DNA of 64,000 nt. Origin: JAUILH01 sp965230535 (lineage in GTDB: Bacteria > Bacteroidota > Bacteroidia > Flavobacteriales_D > JAUILH01). Position 1 is the stretch's first letter, and every line of letters starts with the position of its first letter. Position numbers and translations under genes: made by a program. A model generated the notes under the pieces. That model saw only the letters and a program-made list of their open reading frames with translations, was not told where the DNA came from and made no database searches. Below are positions 1-9,619 of the stretch, piece after piece. The stretch covers positions 1,178,001 to 1,242,000 of the forward strand of contig OZ246010.1 of NCBI GenBank assembly GCA_965230535.1. The letters are read 5' to 3'.

Positions 1-2878
1 CACTATCAACCTTGTCATCAATAGAGTTGATCTCATCGTCAATTTTATTGATCAAATCCTCATTGATTTTATTCTCCTCTTTAGCTCGATCGACAGGATT
101 TGTCACATCATCAAGCGCAGAGATTTGGTTCTGATAGTCGGGCAACAGATCGTTTGGATTGATGTCATTCTGTCCTGGCCCTGGTCCTTCATCCAAGATC
201 TTCTGATTTGAAGCAATGTCGTCCTCCTTCTGGTTTTTAAGGGTCGTAAGGCCATCAATCTGTGTTTGAATGTCTGCCTTCTTCCCTGGGTCGGTTTCAG
301 CGTTGTATTGATCTTGAAGATCAGCAATATCCTTGTCTAATTGGTTTACCCAGTTCTTATCGTTTTCAATCTGATCCTGCAGGCCTGCTCTTTTATCCGG
401 ATTGTTTTTGAAGGTGTCGTTGTTGTTTTTGTACTGATCGTACTTAGGATCGTTGATAGTACTTGCGTACACAGGATCCTGAGCTTTCACTTCATTTAAC
501 TGATCCTGAGTAGATGTAAAGGTTTGGTCAATATCGGAGCCGGTTTGGAGTTTGTCATTCAAACTTTTCAACTCCTGCTCACTTACAGGTCCACCAGCCA
601 CTAAGTCGTAGTTTCCGGCAGCCACATCCCAGGCATTTTGCGCCTGATTAGTAGCACGTTCGTCTTCAATTAACTTATCTGACAAGTCTTTAACCGTATT
701 CTGGGCATCCGCTAACTCATCTTTTTTATTGGCAATGTCGTTCTCAATTCCAGGCTTATCCTTCTTTTTGGCGTTGGTCAGTTTATCTTCTAACTCTGCA
801 ATCTCATCTTTCAGCTCTTTTACAAGCTCTTTATTTGCTGCCAGTTGTTTCCTTGTTTTATCTGCAGTAGCTTTCTTATCATTGTAATCCTGCTCCAGTC
901 TTTCGATTTCTTCAGAGTTGTCGCTGCCACCCTGTCTGTCCATAACTCCCTTAATGAAATCCTGCTGTTCCTTAAGTTTCGTAATGGCATCTTCTAAATT
1001 GTTGCCATCAAGGGCGTCTTTAATTCCAGAAGCAAATTCCTTAGATGTTTGATAATCCTCGTTCACCTGCTTTTCTTCATCTTCAAGCTTCTTGCCTACG
1101 CCATGTGCCAATCTGGCTTTATCAAGATAATTTCTGGAATCTTCTATGTGCTGATTGGCCTGCTCAATGTACCTTCTTCGATCATCAGCGTTGGTTGCAT
1201 TTTTGGCTTTTTCAATGGCTTCTTTGGCTTTTTCATCTTCCTTTTTAGCCTTTTTGAAATTGTCATTAGCTACAGAAAAGGCAGCATCCTTTTTGTCTCC
1301 AATTTCTTCGAGTTGATTTTTAAGATCTTCAGCATCTTTTTCAGCAGAGGCAATGATTTCCTCATTTGTCATATCAGTAACCGGAGGTGTTGTATCCTCA
1401 GGGAATTGATCTGCATTGACATCCAGCTTAGCCCGTTCATTAACGATCTGACTTAAGATTGTTTCGGAGTCAGGCACATCCTCTCCATATCTTGTATCGA
1501 TCTTAATGGTTTCTTTTCCGGCCTCTGCCATAAGGGAAATTTCCTGAGGCACCACCATCATTTGATCGTTATAAGGCAATTCCACAACTCCCTGATGCGT
1601 AATGTCGCTTTGCGCCGTTTTGATTTTGAAGTTGTACTTACCGCTTTTTGGCAATGTGATGAGGTAATCTCCTGATGAATTACTTGCATTGTACACGCCA
1701 ATAACTTCTCCGGTTTGGGCGTTTTCAACCTGAATACTGGCTGCTTTTTTAGTAGGATCAATCTCGTTGTTGAACTTTCCTTTTAGAACAACGATTTGTG
1801 CAGGGTATCTTTTTACTCTTACGTTGTAAACATGAAACTGATCCAGACCAGCTTCACGATTGGAGGAGAAATAAGCTTCATTGTCTTCGCTATCTACCAC
1901 GTACATGATATCGTCGGCAGGTGTATTGATTGAGAAATCCAGGTTTTCGGGTTTTCCCATTGCCTGACCGTTCTCATTGATCTTTATGCGGAAGATGTCG
2001 TAGCCCCCCATTGTGTTATGGCCTTTGGAACTGAAATAAAGGTATTCTCCACTTGGGTGCAGGAAGGGATAATCTTCATCATATCTTGTGTTGACGCCTC
2101 CCATCACGATCTGGGATTTCCCCCATTCACCATTTGGAAGACGTTTAATCATGTAAATGTCTTTTCCATTATTTCCATCCTCTCCATAACTGGAAAAGAA
2201 GACCATTTTGGTTTCGTTGGACCGCTCAGGAATATGAACCACCACATCTTCATCTTTTTTCTTGTCCAGCTTGGTTCTTAACTCATCCAGGCTCTTGGCA
2301 TTGATCATACTTCCGCCAATTCCGTCAAGATTATAATAGCTGTAAAAGTTGTCAATTCCCGTTTTCTTCTTACTAATTACGGCAACATCTGTGATGCTCG
2401 TCAGGAGCTTTTTTCCGTACTCAGCGGATTTGATATCATGAGCGACATCAAACTTCTTTTTGTCTTTAGAATCACCGTATTTCTGAAACTTCTTGTAGTA
2501 CAACAAGGCTTGTTTAAAGCGGTAATTCATGTGCAGAGCTCTTCCCAAAAAGTAGTCGTGTAAAATTGGAATACCATCTTTTTCGTCACTCTCCTTCAGG
2601 TACTTAAGCGCCAATTCTTTTTGCTCAGTCACCATTAACAGACACGCCCCATATTTGTAGCGATACTCGTAGTTTTCCTGGAAGTTATTGAGGAGTTTTT
2701 TATACTTCTCCATGGCACCTGAGTAGTCACCATCTTCAAACATAGCATCTGCTTCCTTCTTCAATTTTTCGAAGGTTTTATCATCAACCGGGGCATTGGG
2801 CACATCAGAGTACGATGAGCACAAAATGATCACTAAAAGGCAAATGATATGTTTAAGTCTGTACAGCAAATCAAACAA
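1..2878 (-). CDS. Giant exported PD40/coiled-coil protein (partial, C-terminus outside window)
   Basis: The frame stays open from the start near 2878 to position 1, so the protein exceeds 950 residues and is truncated by the window edge. No ATG gives a signal peptide: an in-frame TGA lies just upstream and the first usable start is TTG at 2878, which yields a hydrophobic leader (YRLKHIICLLVIILCSS) typical of export. Next comes a TPR-like helical part (about residues 30-180), then WD40-like PD40 strands (for example FFSSYGEDG and YFSSNREAG, about 190-350), a carboxypeptidase-regulatory-like beta domain (about 360-440), and from about residue 480 a very long charged coiled coil rich in Asp, Glu, Lys, Asn and Gln. 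Related Bacteroidota proteins with TPR and PD40 often end in an OmpA domain; whether this one does cannot be seen. It is the last visible gene of the run from plsY. A structural envelope role is inference. Confidence 0.75.
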   Translation of the reverse strand, partial: MFDLLYRLKHIICLLVIILCSSYSDVPNAPVDDKTFEKLKKEADAMFEDGDYSGAMEKYKKLLNNFQENYEYRYKYGACLLMVTEQKELALKYLKESDEKDGIPILHDYFLGRALHMNYRFKQALLYYKKFQKYGDSKDKKKFDVAHDIKSAEYGKKLLTSITDVAVISKKKTGIDNFYSYYNLDGIGGSMINAKSLDELRTKLDKKKDEDVVVHIPERSNETKMVFFSSYGEDGNNGKDIYMIKRLPNGEWGKSQIVMGGVNTRYDEDYPFLHPSGEYLYFSSKGHNTMGGYDIFRIKINENGQAMGKPENLDFSINTPADDIMYVVDSEDNEAYFSSNREAGLDQFHVYNVRVKRYPAQIVVLKGKFNNEIDPTKKAASIQVENAQTGEVIGVYNASNSSGDYLITLPKSGKYNFKIKTAQSDITHQGVVELPYNDQMMVVPQEISLMAEAGKETIKIDTRYGEDVPDSETILSQIVNERAKLDVNADQFPEDTTPPVTDMTNEEIIASAEKDAEDLKNQLEEIGDKKDAAFSVANDNFKKAKKEDEKAKEAIEKAKNATNADDRRRYIEQANQHIEDSRNYLDKARLAHGVGKKLEDEEKQVNEDYQTSKEFASGIKDALDGNNLEDAITKLKEQQDFIKGVMDRQGGSDNSEEIERLEQDYNDKKATADKTRKQLAANKELVKELKDEIAELEDKLTNAKKKDKPGIENDIANKKDELADAQNTVKDLSDKLIEDERATNQAQNAWDVAAGNYDLVAGGPVSEQELKSLNDKLQTGSDIDQTFTSTQDQLNEVKAQDPVYASTINDPKYDQYKNNNDTFKNNPDKRAGLQDQIENDKNWVNQLDKDIADLQDQYNAETDPGKKADIQTQIDGLTTLKNQKEDDIASNQKILDEGPGPGQNDINPNDLLPDYQNQISALDDVTNPVDRAKEENKINEDLINKIDDEINSIDDKVDS

Positions 2879-2903
2879 TGGTACACTTCAGAGTACAAAG
2901 CGT

Positions 2904-3545
2904 TTAGTTTTTATTCCCAAAGGATATTTTGTTCTCTTCATTACTCACCAGTCTCTGAATGTTCTTTTGATGCGTAATGATCACCACCACAGAAAAGATG
3001 ATTGAGAAATACATTAATGATGGGAAGCTTGTTTTATAGATGAGAATGACCAGTATTGGGAAGGCCACAGCAGAGATCAATGTCCCCAAAGAAACATATC
3101 TCGTAAGTAAGAACACCAATAGGAATACCCCCATACTTGACAGTGCTGCCATCCAATGAAGAGTGATGATCACACCGAGTGTTGTGGCCACTCCTTTGCC
3201 TCCATTGAAGCTTGCAAAAATTGGAAAAATGTGGCCAATTATGGCCGCAACTCCCGTCGCAATTTGAAGATTTATGTAGAGTTCTGTCCCTTGTGTATAG
3301 TAAGAAATCCACGACAATCCCATGGTTGCGAGCCATCCCTTAAAAATATCAAAAAGCAGGACCGGAATGCCTGCTTTTTTGCCTAAAACTCTAAATGTGT
3401 TGGTGGCTCCTGCGTTTCTACTACCGTGTTCCCTCACGTCTACACCGTACATTCGCTTGCCCAGCCAAACGGCCGTTGGAATGGAACCTATGAGATAGGC
3501 TACAATAACGGCCAATATGTTAAATACTGTAAATGCTTCCTCCAT
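2904..3545 (-). CDS. plsY: Acyl-phosphate:glycerol-3-phosphate acyltransferase PlsY
   Basis: PlsY transfers an acyl group from acyl phosphate to glycerol-3-phosphate, the first step of phospholipid synthesis, in the inner membrane. The 213-residue product has the family N-terminus (AYLIGSIPTAVWLGK), the first conserved loop with GSRNAGATN, and the second with FNGGKGVATTLG; five or so hydrophobic segments match the family. Length is normal. The gene begins 8 bases after the 1502-residue exported protein gene ends, and the PD40 protein gene follows 25 bases later, so it is probably transcribed in the long leftward operon that also contains tpiA. Identification is by motif and is secure. Confidence 0.96.
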   Translation of the reverse strand: MEEAFTVFNILAVIVAYLIGSIPTAVWLGKRMYGVDVREHGSRNAGATNTFRVLGKKAGIPVLLFDIFKGWLATMGLSWISYYTQGTELYINLQIATGVAAIIGHIFPIFASFNGGKGVATTLGVIITLHWMAALSSMGVFLLVFLLTRYVSLGTLISAVAFPILVILIYKTSFPSLMYFSIIFSVVVIITHQKNIQRLVSNEENKISFGNKN

Positions 3546-3553
3546 ATAACTAT

Positions 3554-6500
3554 CTATTCGAACTGGCTAAGGAAGACTGATCTTTTGCTTTTTCTACCAG
3601 CAATAAACCTGAAGTCCGGTTGCCCTTTCTCTCCTTTATACTTGGCTTTATCTTCTTTTGTTTCCAATATTTCATTATTGAAATCATTGTCTGATGATAC
3701 CACCTCCAAAATGGATTCCCTGGCGTTGTTTGAATATTCAAAATAATACCAGTTAGCGGCATCCAATTCAAGATAAATATACATTTTATCTTTAGATTTA
3801 CCTTTGCTGTCAGGTGTTCGCTTCTGAATAGCTATTTTTCCATTAACATATTTGTAAATCTGATCTTTCTGGATATTGGCAATTCCAATCAATCCTTCAG
3901 ACACAAATGCACTCATTTCATCGTTCCATTTTAACTTCACATCTGCTATGAAAAATGACTTTTGAAGCTCTTTAGGGAATTTTCCTTTAATAGATCCTTT
4001 CAGTGTCACCTCACCTACAATTTCCTCAGCTCTGTCTTTATCCAAAGTCTCGGTAAGCGCCTTTTTGTAGAAGGTTTTTCCTAGCTCAACCGGAATTAAC
4101 TCAGGAGATTTTTCGATCTTCTCTGCAATTTTCTTCAAAGCGCTTTCGCTGAATGGGAAGTCGAGGAACATACCTCCGGATGACCTTACCTCACCTGAAT
4201 TCATATTATGCGTAATTACACCTACTGAAGTGGCACTTAGTTGACCTAAATCCGCTCCGTAAGTGATGGTTCCGTCTCCTTCAATAACACAATTATCCGT
4301 TTGAAGACTCACATAATTACCCGGAAGTGATCTTTCCTGAAGCTTCTCCTTGTTAGATATTCTGTATTCTTTAGATGCTTTATCGAAATGCAGGAAGCCT
4401 TGTGCAGAAATTACATTTGGATGCGAATTTGATCCTTTTCTAGACAAGAAAGTAGAGTATACACCAAGAGAATCAACACTTGGATTCATGATGATTCCGG
4501 CACCAATTGGCTTGTTATCCATGTCTTTCATCTCTTCTCCCACCGGAATGTAAATTTCCAAAGGATCAATTTGTGCACGGAAGTTCATCCAGTTTTTGGA
4601 TACCTGATCACAAGCATGTGTAATTCTCGTAGCACCGTCAAACACCAAAGACTTGTTAATGGCATACAATTCTACTTTTCCAAAGAATTCGAAATTCTTA
4701 CTTAAACTAAAGTTTTCTTCCTGCTTGATTTCACCATCGGCATAGGTTGTGAAAGATGAATCTGGTTCAATCTTAGCAAAGTGGATCTTAAACTCTTTCT
4801 CATCCTCATCTACGTAGAAATAATCACCAGATGCTTTATAAGATCTTTTTGCCATAACGTCACAAGTCACATTGATGATCTTGTGGTTTTTACTCACGTT
4901 ATCGGCAATAATCATGGCATTTTCAAGCGTTTGAATCTTAGCCTTTTTCTTAATGATCACAGTTCCGCTATCAGGTACAATTCTCGCATCAGCAATGTCC
5001 ATGAAAGGCACTTCCGTACAGGTAATTGTTTTCTTTCTGAGGTCATAACGTGCCTTTGGCGCCATAAAACTCAAAGAATCCTGTTTTGGATGAATGGAAT
5101 AGAAGTTGGGTTTCTCAAACTCGGTACTTTCTACTACCAAATCTGATTTCTTCTGTAACTCAATGTCATCATTATCCATGTACCATTTAAACTCATCCAT
5201 ATAACAGATATACTGGTTCTCCGGGAACTCTACATAACTGTTTTCTCCATTGGATTTAAATAGTCCCTCACGTGCTTTAAAATCAACCAAAGCACTTACA
5301 TTGTCTGTCTTAAATGCCAATGCATTGTCCTCCTTTTGCAAGGATTCCAGATCAAACTCGGACGTATCAGACTGAACCTTATGTTCTTTGTAAGTGAATT
5401 TACGCGCTTTCAGGTCTGCATTACCAAACTGCATCTTCCCTCTTCCTGTCATCTCCTGAGCTGTGATTGAGATCTTCCCTTTCATTGTGGACTCGTTCTT
5501 AAAGAAAGTCAGTAAATTCTTATCTACGGAATAGGCATCCAACACTTGCGACTTAGGTTTAAATGTAATCTTCACACCATAACCTTTCACATCAGGAAAT
5601 TCTATTGGTTTCCCTTGTGGTTCATTGATAAAGGAATCTACGATACCAGATGTACTATCAGGATAGAAGACAAAAGCTTTGGAAACGGAGGTTGATTTAA
5701 CAAACTCAATGATTCCATCTCCCACCAATCCATCTGCGGTTAGGGCAATGCTATTTTTAAACTGACCTCTGTCTTCATACAATGAAAAACCTTCTTTAGG
5801 CAGGTCACGAACAAACCCTAAAGAGTAATCCGTCAGCACCTTCAGCTTTTCATCAAATTCCGGGAAAATACCAGCCGACAATAAAGAGCCTTCAAAAGCC
5901 AGAGCGTCTCGGTTAAAGTTGTCAAGGCTATCCAAAGTAAAAGGCTTGATCTTAAACATGAAAGTTTCTCTTGGGTATGCACCCTTGGAAATCTTATCGT
6001 AGAATACGTAAGACTCTTTCGTACATTTCAGAACCGGATAGTAATTAAAGCTGGTATCCAAACCGGCTCTGTTCGATGGATCATCTATGTCAATTTCTCC
6101 TTTGATGTCCTCGATAACAGAGCGTAGAGGACGTTGATTTTTACCTCCTTCAAAAGGCCAAACCCAAATTTTCATAGAATCACATTGCGGAATGGTGATT
6201 TTAAAATCTTCATAATCGAAATTGAAATCCGTTCCAAAATAGTCGGTAGATCCTGCGATTACAGTTCCATCAAATACAATGTTTCTGTTCTTATACATCT
6301 TGATAGATCCATAAGGGATTTTCTTTCCTGTATTCACATCCTTATAAGAGCTGGAAGCCTTCGGGAAGGCCTGCACAAACTGACTTTCAGACAAGTTAAA
6401 TTTGCTAATTCCAGTGATATCCAATTCATAAGATGTTACATTTAAATTGGCATTTTCCTTCCCTTTAGGGTCACTGTAGATAACTATGTTATCATAGTCC

Positions 6501-8062
6501 TTTTTCCCCATTCGATTATCAATGTAATCGAACAGTTTTTGCTTGATGTACACATACTCATTCTTCTGATCGTAGCGAATGAAATTGTTGTTATTAAGTT
6601 GATACAACAATCTGGTTAACTCTGGTCCTTTTGCCATTCCCAAAGCTGTAGCCAGGTTTGCTGTGGTATATTCAAACTGATCGAAACGAACTGCATGTCT
6701 GGCAATCGCCACCATTGGGTGCATTTGACTGGTATTTCCAATTCTGTCGAACTTTCGTCTGTCAAAAAAGTTAGAAGATTCAAATACGGCATCTGTTTTA
6801 GAGCTTCCGAAAAGCGGTCCCATTCTCAAAATTGAGTCGCCTCTCACCCACGACATGGACTCTACATACATATCAATATTGTGGTAAGAGTTCACGAATG
6901 GACTCATACCCACACCTTCTTTGTTTCTGATGATGGTAAGCTTAGCTGGCTTGTCTTTGGTTTTATATTGGTACTCCAGGTTAATTCCGGGGTGCACCAA
7001 TGAATCTTTCTCCATGATAAACTTAAAACTGGCTATCGGAGACGAGATTTTATCTGATTTGATATTGTAATCGATTGCAGAAGTTTGAACGAAGGGTTTG
7101 TTGTTTCTGTAGAAAGTAAGAATTGCTGGTTCTTTCGCTGTTCCGGATCCTTTGAAAACCGCTCCGTGCATGGTAAAACCGCCTTCATAATCTACCTCAG
7201 GGGCTATTTCTTTGATAAGTAAACGCTTACTGTAGGACACAAATCTAGGATAAGTGGCTTCTTTTCCTGAACCAATTCTTAATACTTTCTCATTGATCTT
7301 TCCCCACAATGGTTCCTTAAAATAGGTATTATAGAACTTAACAGAATCTATTTGGTAAGTACTTGATTTGACATTGATTTTATAAGATGATGTAAACTCT
7401 CCTCTTGTCTCGCTTGGATCCAACTTTACACGGGTCATGTGAATCTCCCCTCCCTTTCCTAAAAACTCAGCTGAGTATGGTCTGAACTTCCCTGAGGTTT
7501 TACGAATAATTGAACTGTCTTTATTGGCGTAACACACCAGATTGACATCAGTAAACTCGATAAAAGGTGATTTATCGTAACCATATTTAAAGCTTCCTCC
7601 TTTCGCTTTCCACGACAGCTTTGTATTTGCGAAAAATTGTTCTGTTGCGAAGAAATTACCGCTATTCTCAAGGAACTCGGACATTTTCTTCTTTTGCTTT
7701 TGCGACATGACCTTCTTCACCACATCATTCCATGAATTAAAGACATCTGACCCCAGTCCCTTTTTAAAGATTTGGTTAACGGAGGCGATATACCCTTTGA
7801 ATTCCGGATAAATTCTGAGACGTTTTTTTTGAATGAGATTACAAGCTTCAACGACCTGACTTTGGTCAGACGCTTTCATACCATTCCATACAGGTGTAAA
7901 CTCCTCAACAAACATTTTAGAATCCTTCTTATCGAAAGAGCCCAGATGCTTTCCAAGTTGCTCAATGAACTTTTCAGGATCGTTGCTAAAATTATCGACC
8001 TGAGCATTCACAAACTGAAAACCCGTCATCAAAAAAAGAACCAGAATTAATCTTACTGTCAT
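3554..8062 (-). CDS. Very large exported protein of unknown function (1502 aa)
   Basis: I do not recognise this as a named family. It opens with a clear signal peptide (MTVRLILVLFLMTGFQFVNAQ) and has no other obvious membrane segment, so it should be periplasmic or surface-associated. A helical region follows to about residue 150; most of the rest reads as strand-rich, with repeated short motifs in which an element is named, then a strand, then turn (for example around residues 960-1110, VIIKKKAKIQTLENAMIIADN). This resembles the repetitive OstA/LptA or AsmA-like style of envelope proteins, but that is only an impression. One helical insert lies near residues 480-540 (ATALGMAKGPELTRLLYQL). 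There is no T9SS sorting domain at the end (VFLSQFE). It sits 3 bases after prmA and 8 before plsY, so it is likely co-transcribed with housekeeping and lipid genes. Confidence 0.85.
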   Translation of the reverse strand: MTVRLILVLFLMTGFQFVNAQVDNFSNDPEKFIEQLGKHLGSFDKKDSKMFVEEFTPVWNGMKASDQSQVVEACNLIQKKRLRIYPEFKGYIASVNQIFKKGLGSDVFNSWNDVVKKVMSQKQKKKMSEFLENSGNFFATEQFFANTKLSWKAKGGSFKYGYDKSPFIEFTDVNLVCYANKDSSIIRKTSGKFRPYSAEFLGKGGEIHMTRVKLDPSETRGEFTSSYKINVKSSTYQIDSVKFYNTYFKEPLWGKINEKVLRIGSGKEATYPRFVSYSKRLLIKEIAPEVDYEGGFTMHGAVFKGSGTAKEPAILTFYRNNKPFVQTSAIDYNIKSDKISSPIASFKFIMEKDSLVHPGINLEYQYKTKDKPAKLTIIRNKEGVGMSPFVNSYHNIDMYVESMSWVRGDSILRMGPLFGSSKTDAVFESSNFFDRRKFDRIGNTSQMHPMVAIARHAVRFDQFEYTTANLATALGMAKGPELTRLLYQLNNNNFIRYDQKNEYVYIKQKLFDYIDNRMGKKDYDNIVIYSDPKGKENANLNVTSYELDITGISKFNLSESQFVQAFPKASSSYKDVNTGKKIPYGSIKMYKNRNIVFDGTVIAGSTDYFGTDFNFDYEDFKITIPQCDSMKIWVWPFEGGKNQRPLRSVIEDIKGEIDIDDPSNRAGLDTSFNYYPVLKCTKESYVFYDKISKGAYPRETFMFKIKPFTLDSLDNFNRDALAFEGSLLSAGIFPEFDEKLKVLTDYSLGFVRDLPKEGFSLYEDRGQFKNSIALTADGLVGDGIIEFVKSTSVSKAFVFYPDSTSGIVDSFINEPQGKPIEFPDVKGYGVKITFKPKSQVLDAYSVDKNLLTFFKNESTMKGKISITAQEMTGRGKMQFGNADLKARKFTYKEHKVQSDTSEFDLESLQKEDNALAFKTDNVSALVDFKAREGLFKSNGENSYVEFPENQYICYMDEFKWYMDNDDIELQKKSDLVVESTEFEKPNFYSIHPKQDSLSFMAPKARYDLRKKTITCTEVPFMDIADARIVPDSGTVIIKKKAKIQTLENAMIIADNVSKNHKIINVTCDVMAKRSYKASGDYFYVDEDEKEFKIHFAKIEPDSSFTTYADGEIKQEENFSLSKNFEFFGKVELYAINKSLVFDGATRITHACDQVSKNWMNFRAQIDPLEIYIPVGEEMKDMDNKPIGAGIIMNPSVDSLGVYSTFLSRKGSNSHPNVISAQGFLHFDKASKEYRISNKEKLQERSLPGNYVSLQTDNCVIEGDGTITYGADLGQLSATSVGVITHNMNSGEVRSSGGMFLDFPFSESALKKIAEKIEKSPELIPVELGKTFYKKALTETLDKDRAEEIVGEVTLKGSIKGKFPKELQKSFFIADVKLKWNDEMSAFVSEGLIGIANIQKDQIYKYVNGKIAIQKRTPDSKGKSKDKMYIYLELDAANWYYFEYSNNARESILEVVSSDNDFNNEILETKEDKAKYKGEKGQPDFRFIAGRKSKRSVFLSQFE

Positions 8063-8065
8063 GTT

Positions 8066-8890
8066 TTAAAGCTTTATCATTTTTACCATTGCCCAATCAT
8101 CCTTCAAGTCCTGAGATACAAAACTCAAACCAAACTTTTCTCCTGCGGCCACAACATCTGTTATATCTGGCTCATAGAATCCACTAAACAGAATGACGCC
8201 ATCTGGTTTCAAACAAGACGCATATTGTTCCATATCCTGAAGGAGGATGTTTTTATTGATGTTAGCTAAGATAAGATTATAAAGCCTGTTCCGCAACAGG
8301 GTAGCATCTCCTTTTTCTACCTTGATTTTAGAACAGTTGTTGAGTGTGAGATTTTCTATGGAATTATGATAAGCCCATTCATCAATATCGATGGCATCAA
8401 TTGAAGACGCCTCTAGCTTTTCAGCTAAAATAGCCAACACTGAGGTACCGCATCCCATATCCAAAATCAATTGACCTTTTATGTCTTCATTAAGTAATTG
8501 TTTAGACATGAGATAGGTGGTAGCATGGTGACCGGTTCCAAATGCCATTTTTGGACTTAGAACGATCTTGTATGGCTTATCAGGAATATTGTGAAATGGC
8601 GCACAAATGATACAATCCTCTGTTACATATACGGGATCAAAAGCGGCTTCCCAAACAGCATTCCAGTTCTGTTGCTCAATTTCCTTAAAAGAAACATCTA
8701 CTTTGGTTCCGAGGGATGACAGGACATTCTCAACTGCACCTTCCTGATGATCAGATTTTTGAATATAGCTTACCAGACCATCTTCTACCTCCTGATGCGT
8801 TTCAAAATTCAACTCATTCAGGTAATAAATGAGCATATCTCTATAGGGCTCAATTTGGTCTAATTTGAACGTAAATTCTAAGTAATTCAT
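8066..8890 (-). CDS. prmA: Ribosomal protein L11 methyltransferase
   Basis: PrmA trimethylates several amino groups of ribosomal protein L11 using S-adenosylmethionine. The 274-residue product has an N-terminal substrate-recognition part followed by the Rossmann methyltransferase domain: the PrmA-type sequence MAFGTGHHATT near residues 115-125, the SAM-binding loop ILDMGCGTSVLAI near 140-152, and the motif LILANINKNIL near 207-217 (the N-I/P-N catalytic region of this family). Length fits the shorter Bacteroidota PrmA proteins. It lies between tpiA (8 bases) and the large exported protein gene (3 bases), so it is translated from the same leftward transcript. Confidence 0.95.
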   Translation of the reverse strand: MNYLEFTFKLDQIEPYRDMLIYYLNELNFETHQEVEDGLVSYIQKSDHQEGAVENVLSSLGTKVDVSFKEIEQQNWNAVWEAAFDPVYVTEDCIICAPFHNIPDKPYKIVLSPKMAFGTGHHATTYLMSKQLLNEDIKGQLILDMGCGTSVLAILAEKLEASSIDAIDIDEWAYHNSIENLTLNNCSKIKVEKGDATLLRNRLYNLILANINKNILLQDMEQYASCLKPDGVILFSGFYEPDITDVVAAGEKFGLSFVSQDLKDDWAMVKMIKL

Positions 8891-8898
8891 GAAATGAT

Positions 8899-9618
8899 TT
8901 AAAATGAGTTGGCGATGGCTAAAAACGAATCGGCCTTTAGAGAAGCGCCTCCGATTAATCCACCGTCAATATCTGTCTGAGCGAATAATTCCCGGGCATT
9001 GCCTGGCTTACAACTTCCTCCATATAAAATTGAGGTGTTTTCCTTGCTGTAAGATTCTAAAACGGACCTTAAGTGGGCGTGCACTTCCTGAGCTTGTTCC
9101 GGAGAGGCTGTTTCACCAGTACCTATCGCCCATACAGGCTCATATGCCAAAACAAAGTCGCTTACCTCTTTGCAATTATCTAGTACATATTTTAGCTGAT
9201 TGCCTACAAACTCCAGATGTTTACCTGACTGTCGGACATCCAAAGTTTCTCCAACACATAGAATTGGTGTTATTCCCCGAGCCACCAACAAATCAAATTT
9301 CTGTGTGATGATATCATCTGTTTCTTTTTGATATTCCCTTCTCTCCGAATGACCGATGATGCAGTACTTCAAGCCAATAGATGCCAACATGTCTACTGAG
9401 ATTTCACCTGTATACGCACCGGAAGTTTCGTGATGACAATTCTGGGCCGCTAGTGAAAACCAGTAATTTCTTTTAGAAGCTGACTCAAGATACAGAGCCG
9501 GACAGGCTACAATCAATTCGCATTCGGCCTTGAGTGAATTGATGTCGTCCATCAATGTTTCAGCTTCATGTGAAGACTTATTCATTTTCCAGTTTCCCGC
9601 TACTATATGCTTTCTCAT
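8899..9618 (-). CDS. tpiA: Triose-phosphate isomerase
   Basis: This glycolytic and gluconeogenic enzyme interconverts dihydroxyacetone phosphate and glyceraldehyde-3-phosphate in the cytosol. All catalytic residues are present: Asn9 and Lys11 in GNWKMN, His90 in IIGHSERR, and Glu160 in AYEPVWAIGTG, followed by the phosphate-gripping loop 6 and the GGS and GG phosphate-binding turns near the C-terminus. At 239 residues it is slightly shorter than the usual 250. It starts 1 base after the ABC permease gene stops. The BT_3928-tpiA order is known in Bacteroidota; here the permease gene lies between them. Confidence 0.98.
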   Translation of the reverse strand: MRKHIVAGNWKMNKSSHEAETLMDDINSLKAECELIVACPALYLESASKRNYWFSLAAQNCHHETSGAYTGEISVDMLASIGLKYCIIGHSERREYQKETDDIITQKFDLLVARGITPILCVGETLDVRQSGKHLEFVGNQLKYVLDNCKEVSDFVLAYEPVWAIGTGETASPEQAQEVHAHLRSVLESYSKENTSILYGGSCKPGNARELFAQTDIDGGLIGGASLKADSFLAIANSF

Positions 9619-9619
9619 G

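Noticed and set aside
1045..1456. Open frames on the plus strand encoding hydrophobic, Phe-rich peptides
   Set aside because: They run antisense to the coiled-coil part of the large PD40 protein; the composition is the mirror image of its Lys/Glu-rich codons.
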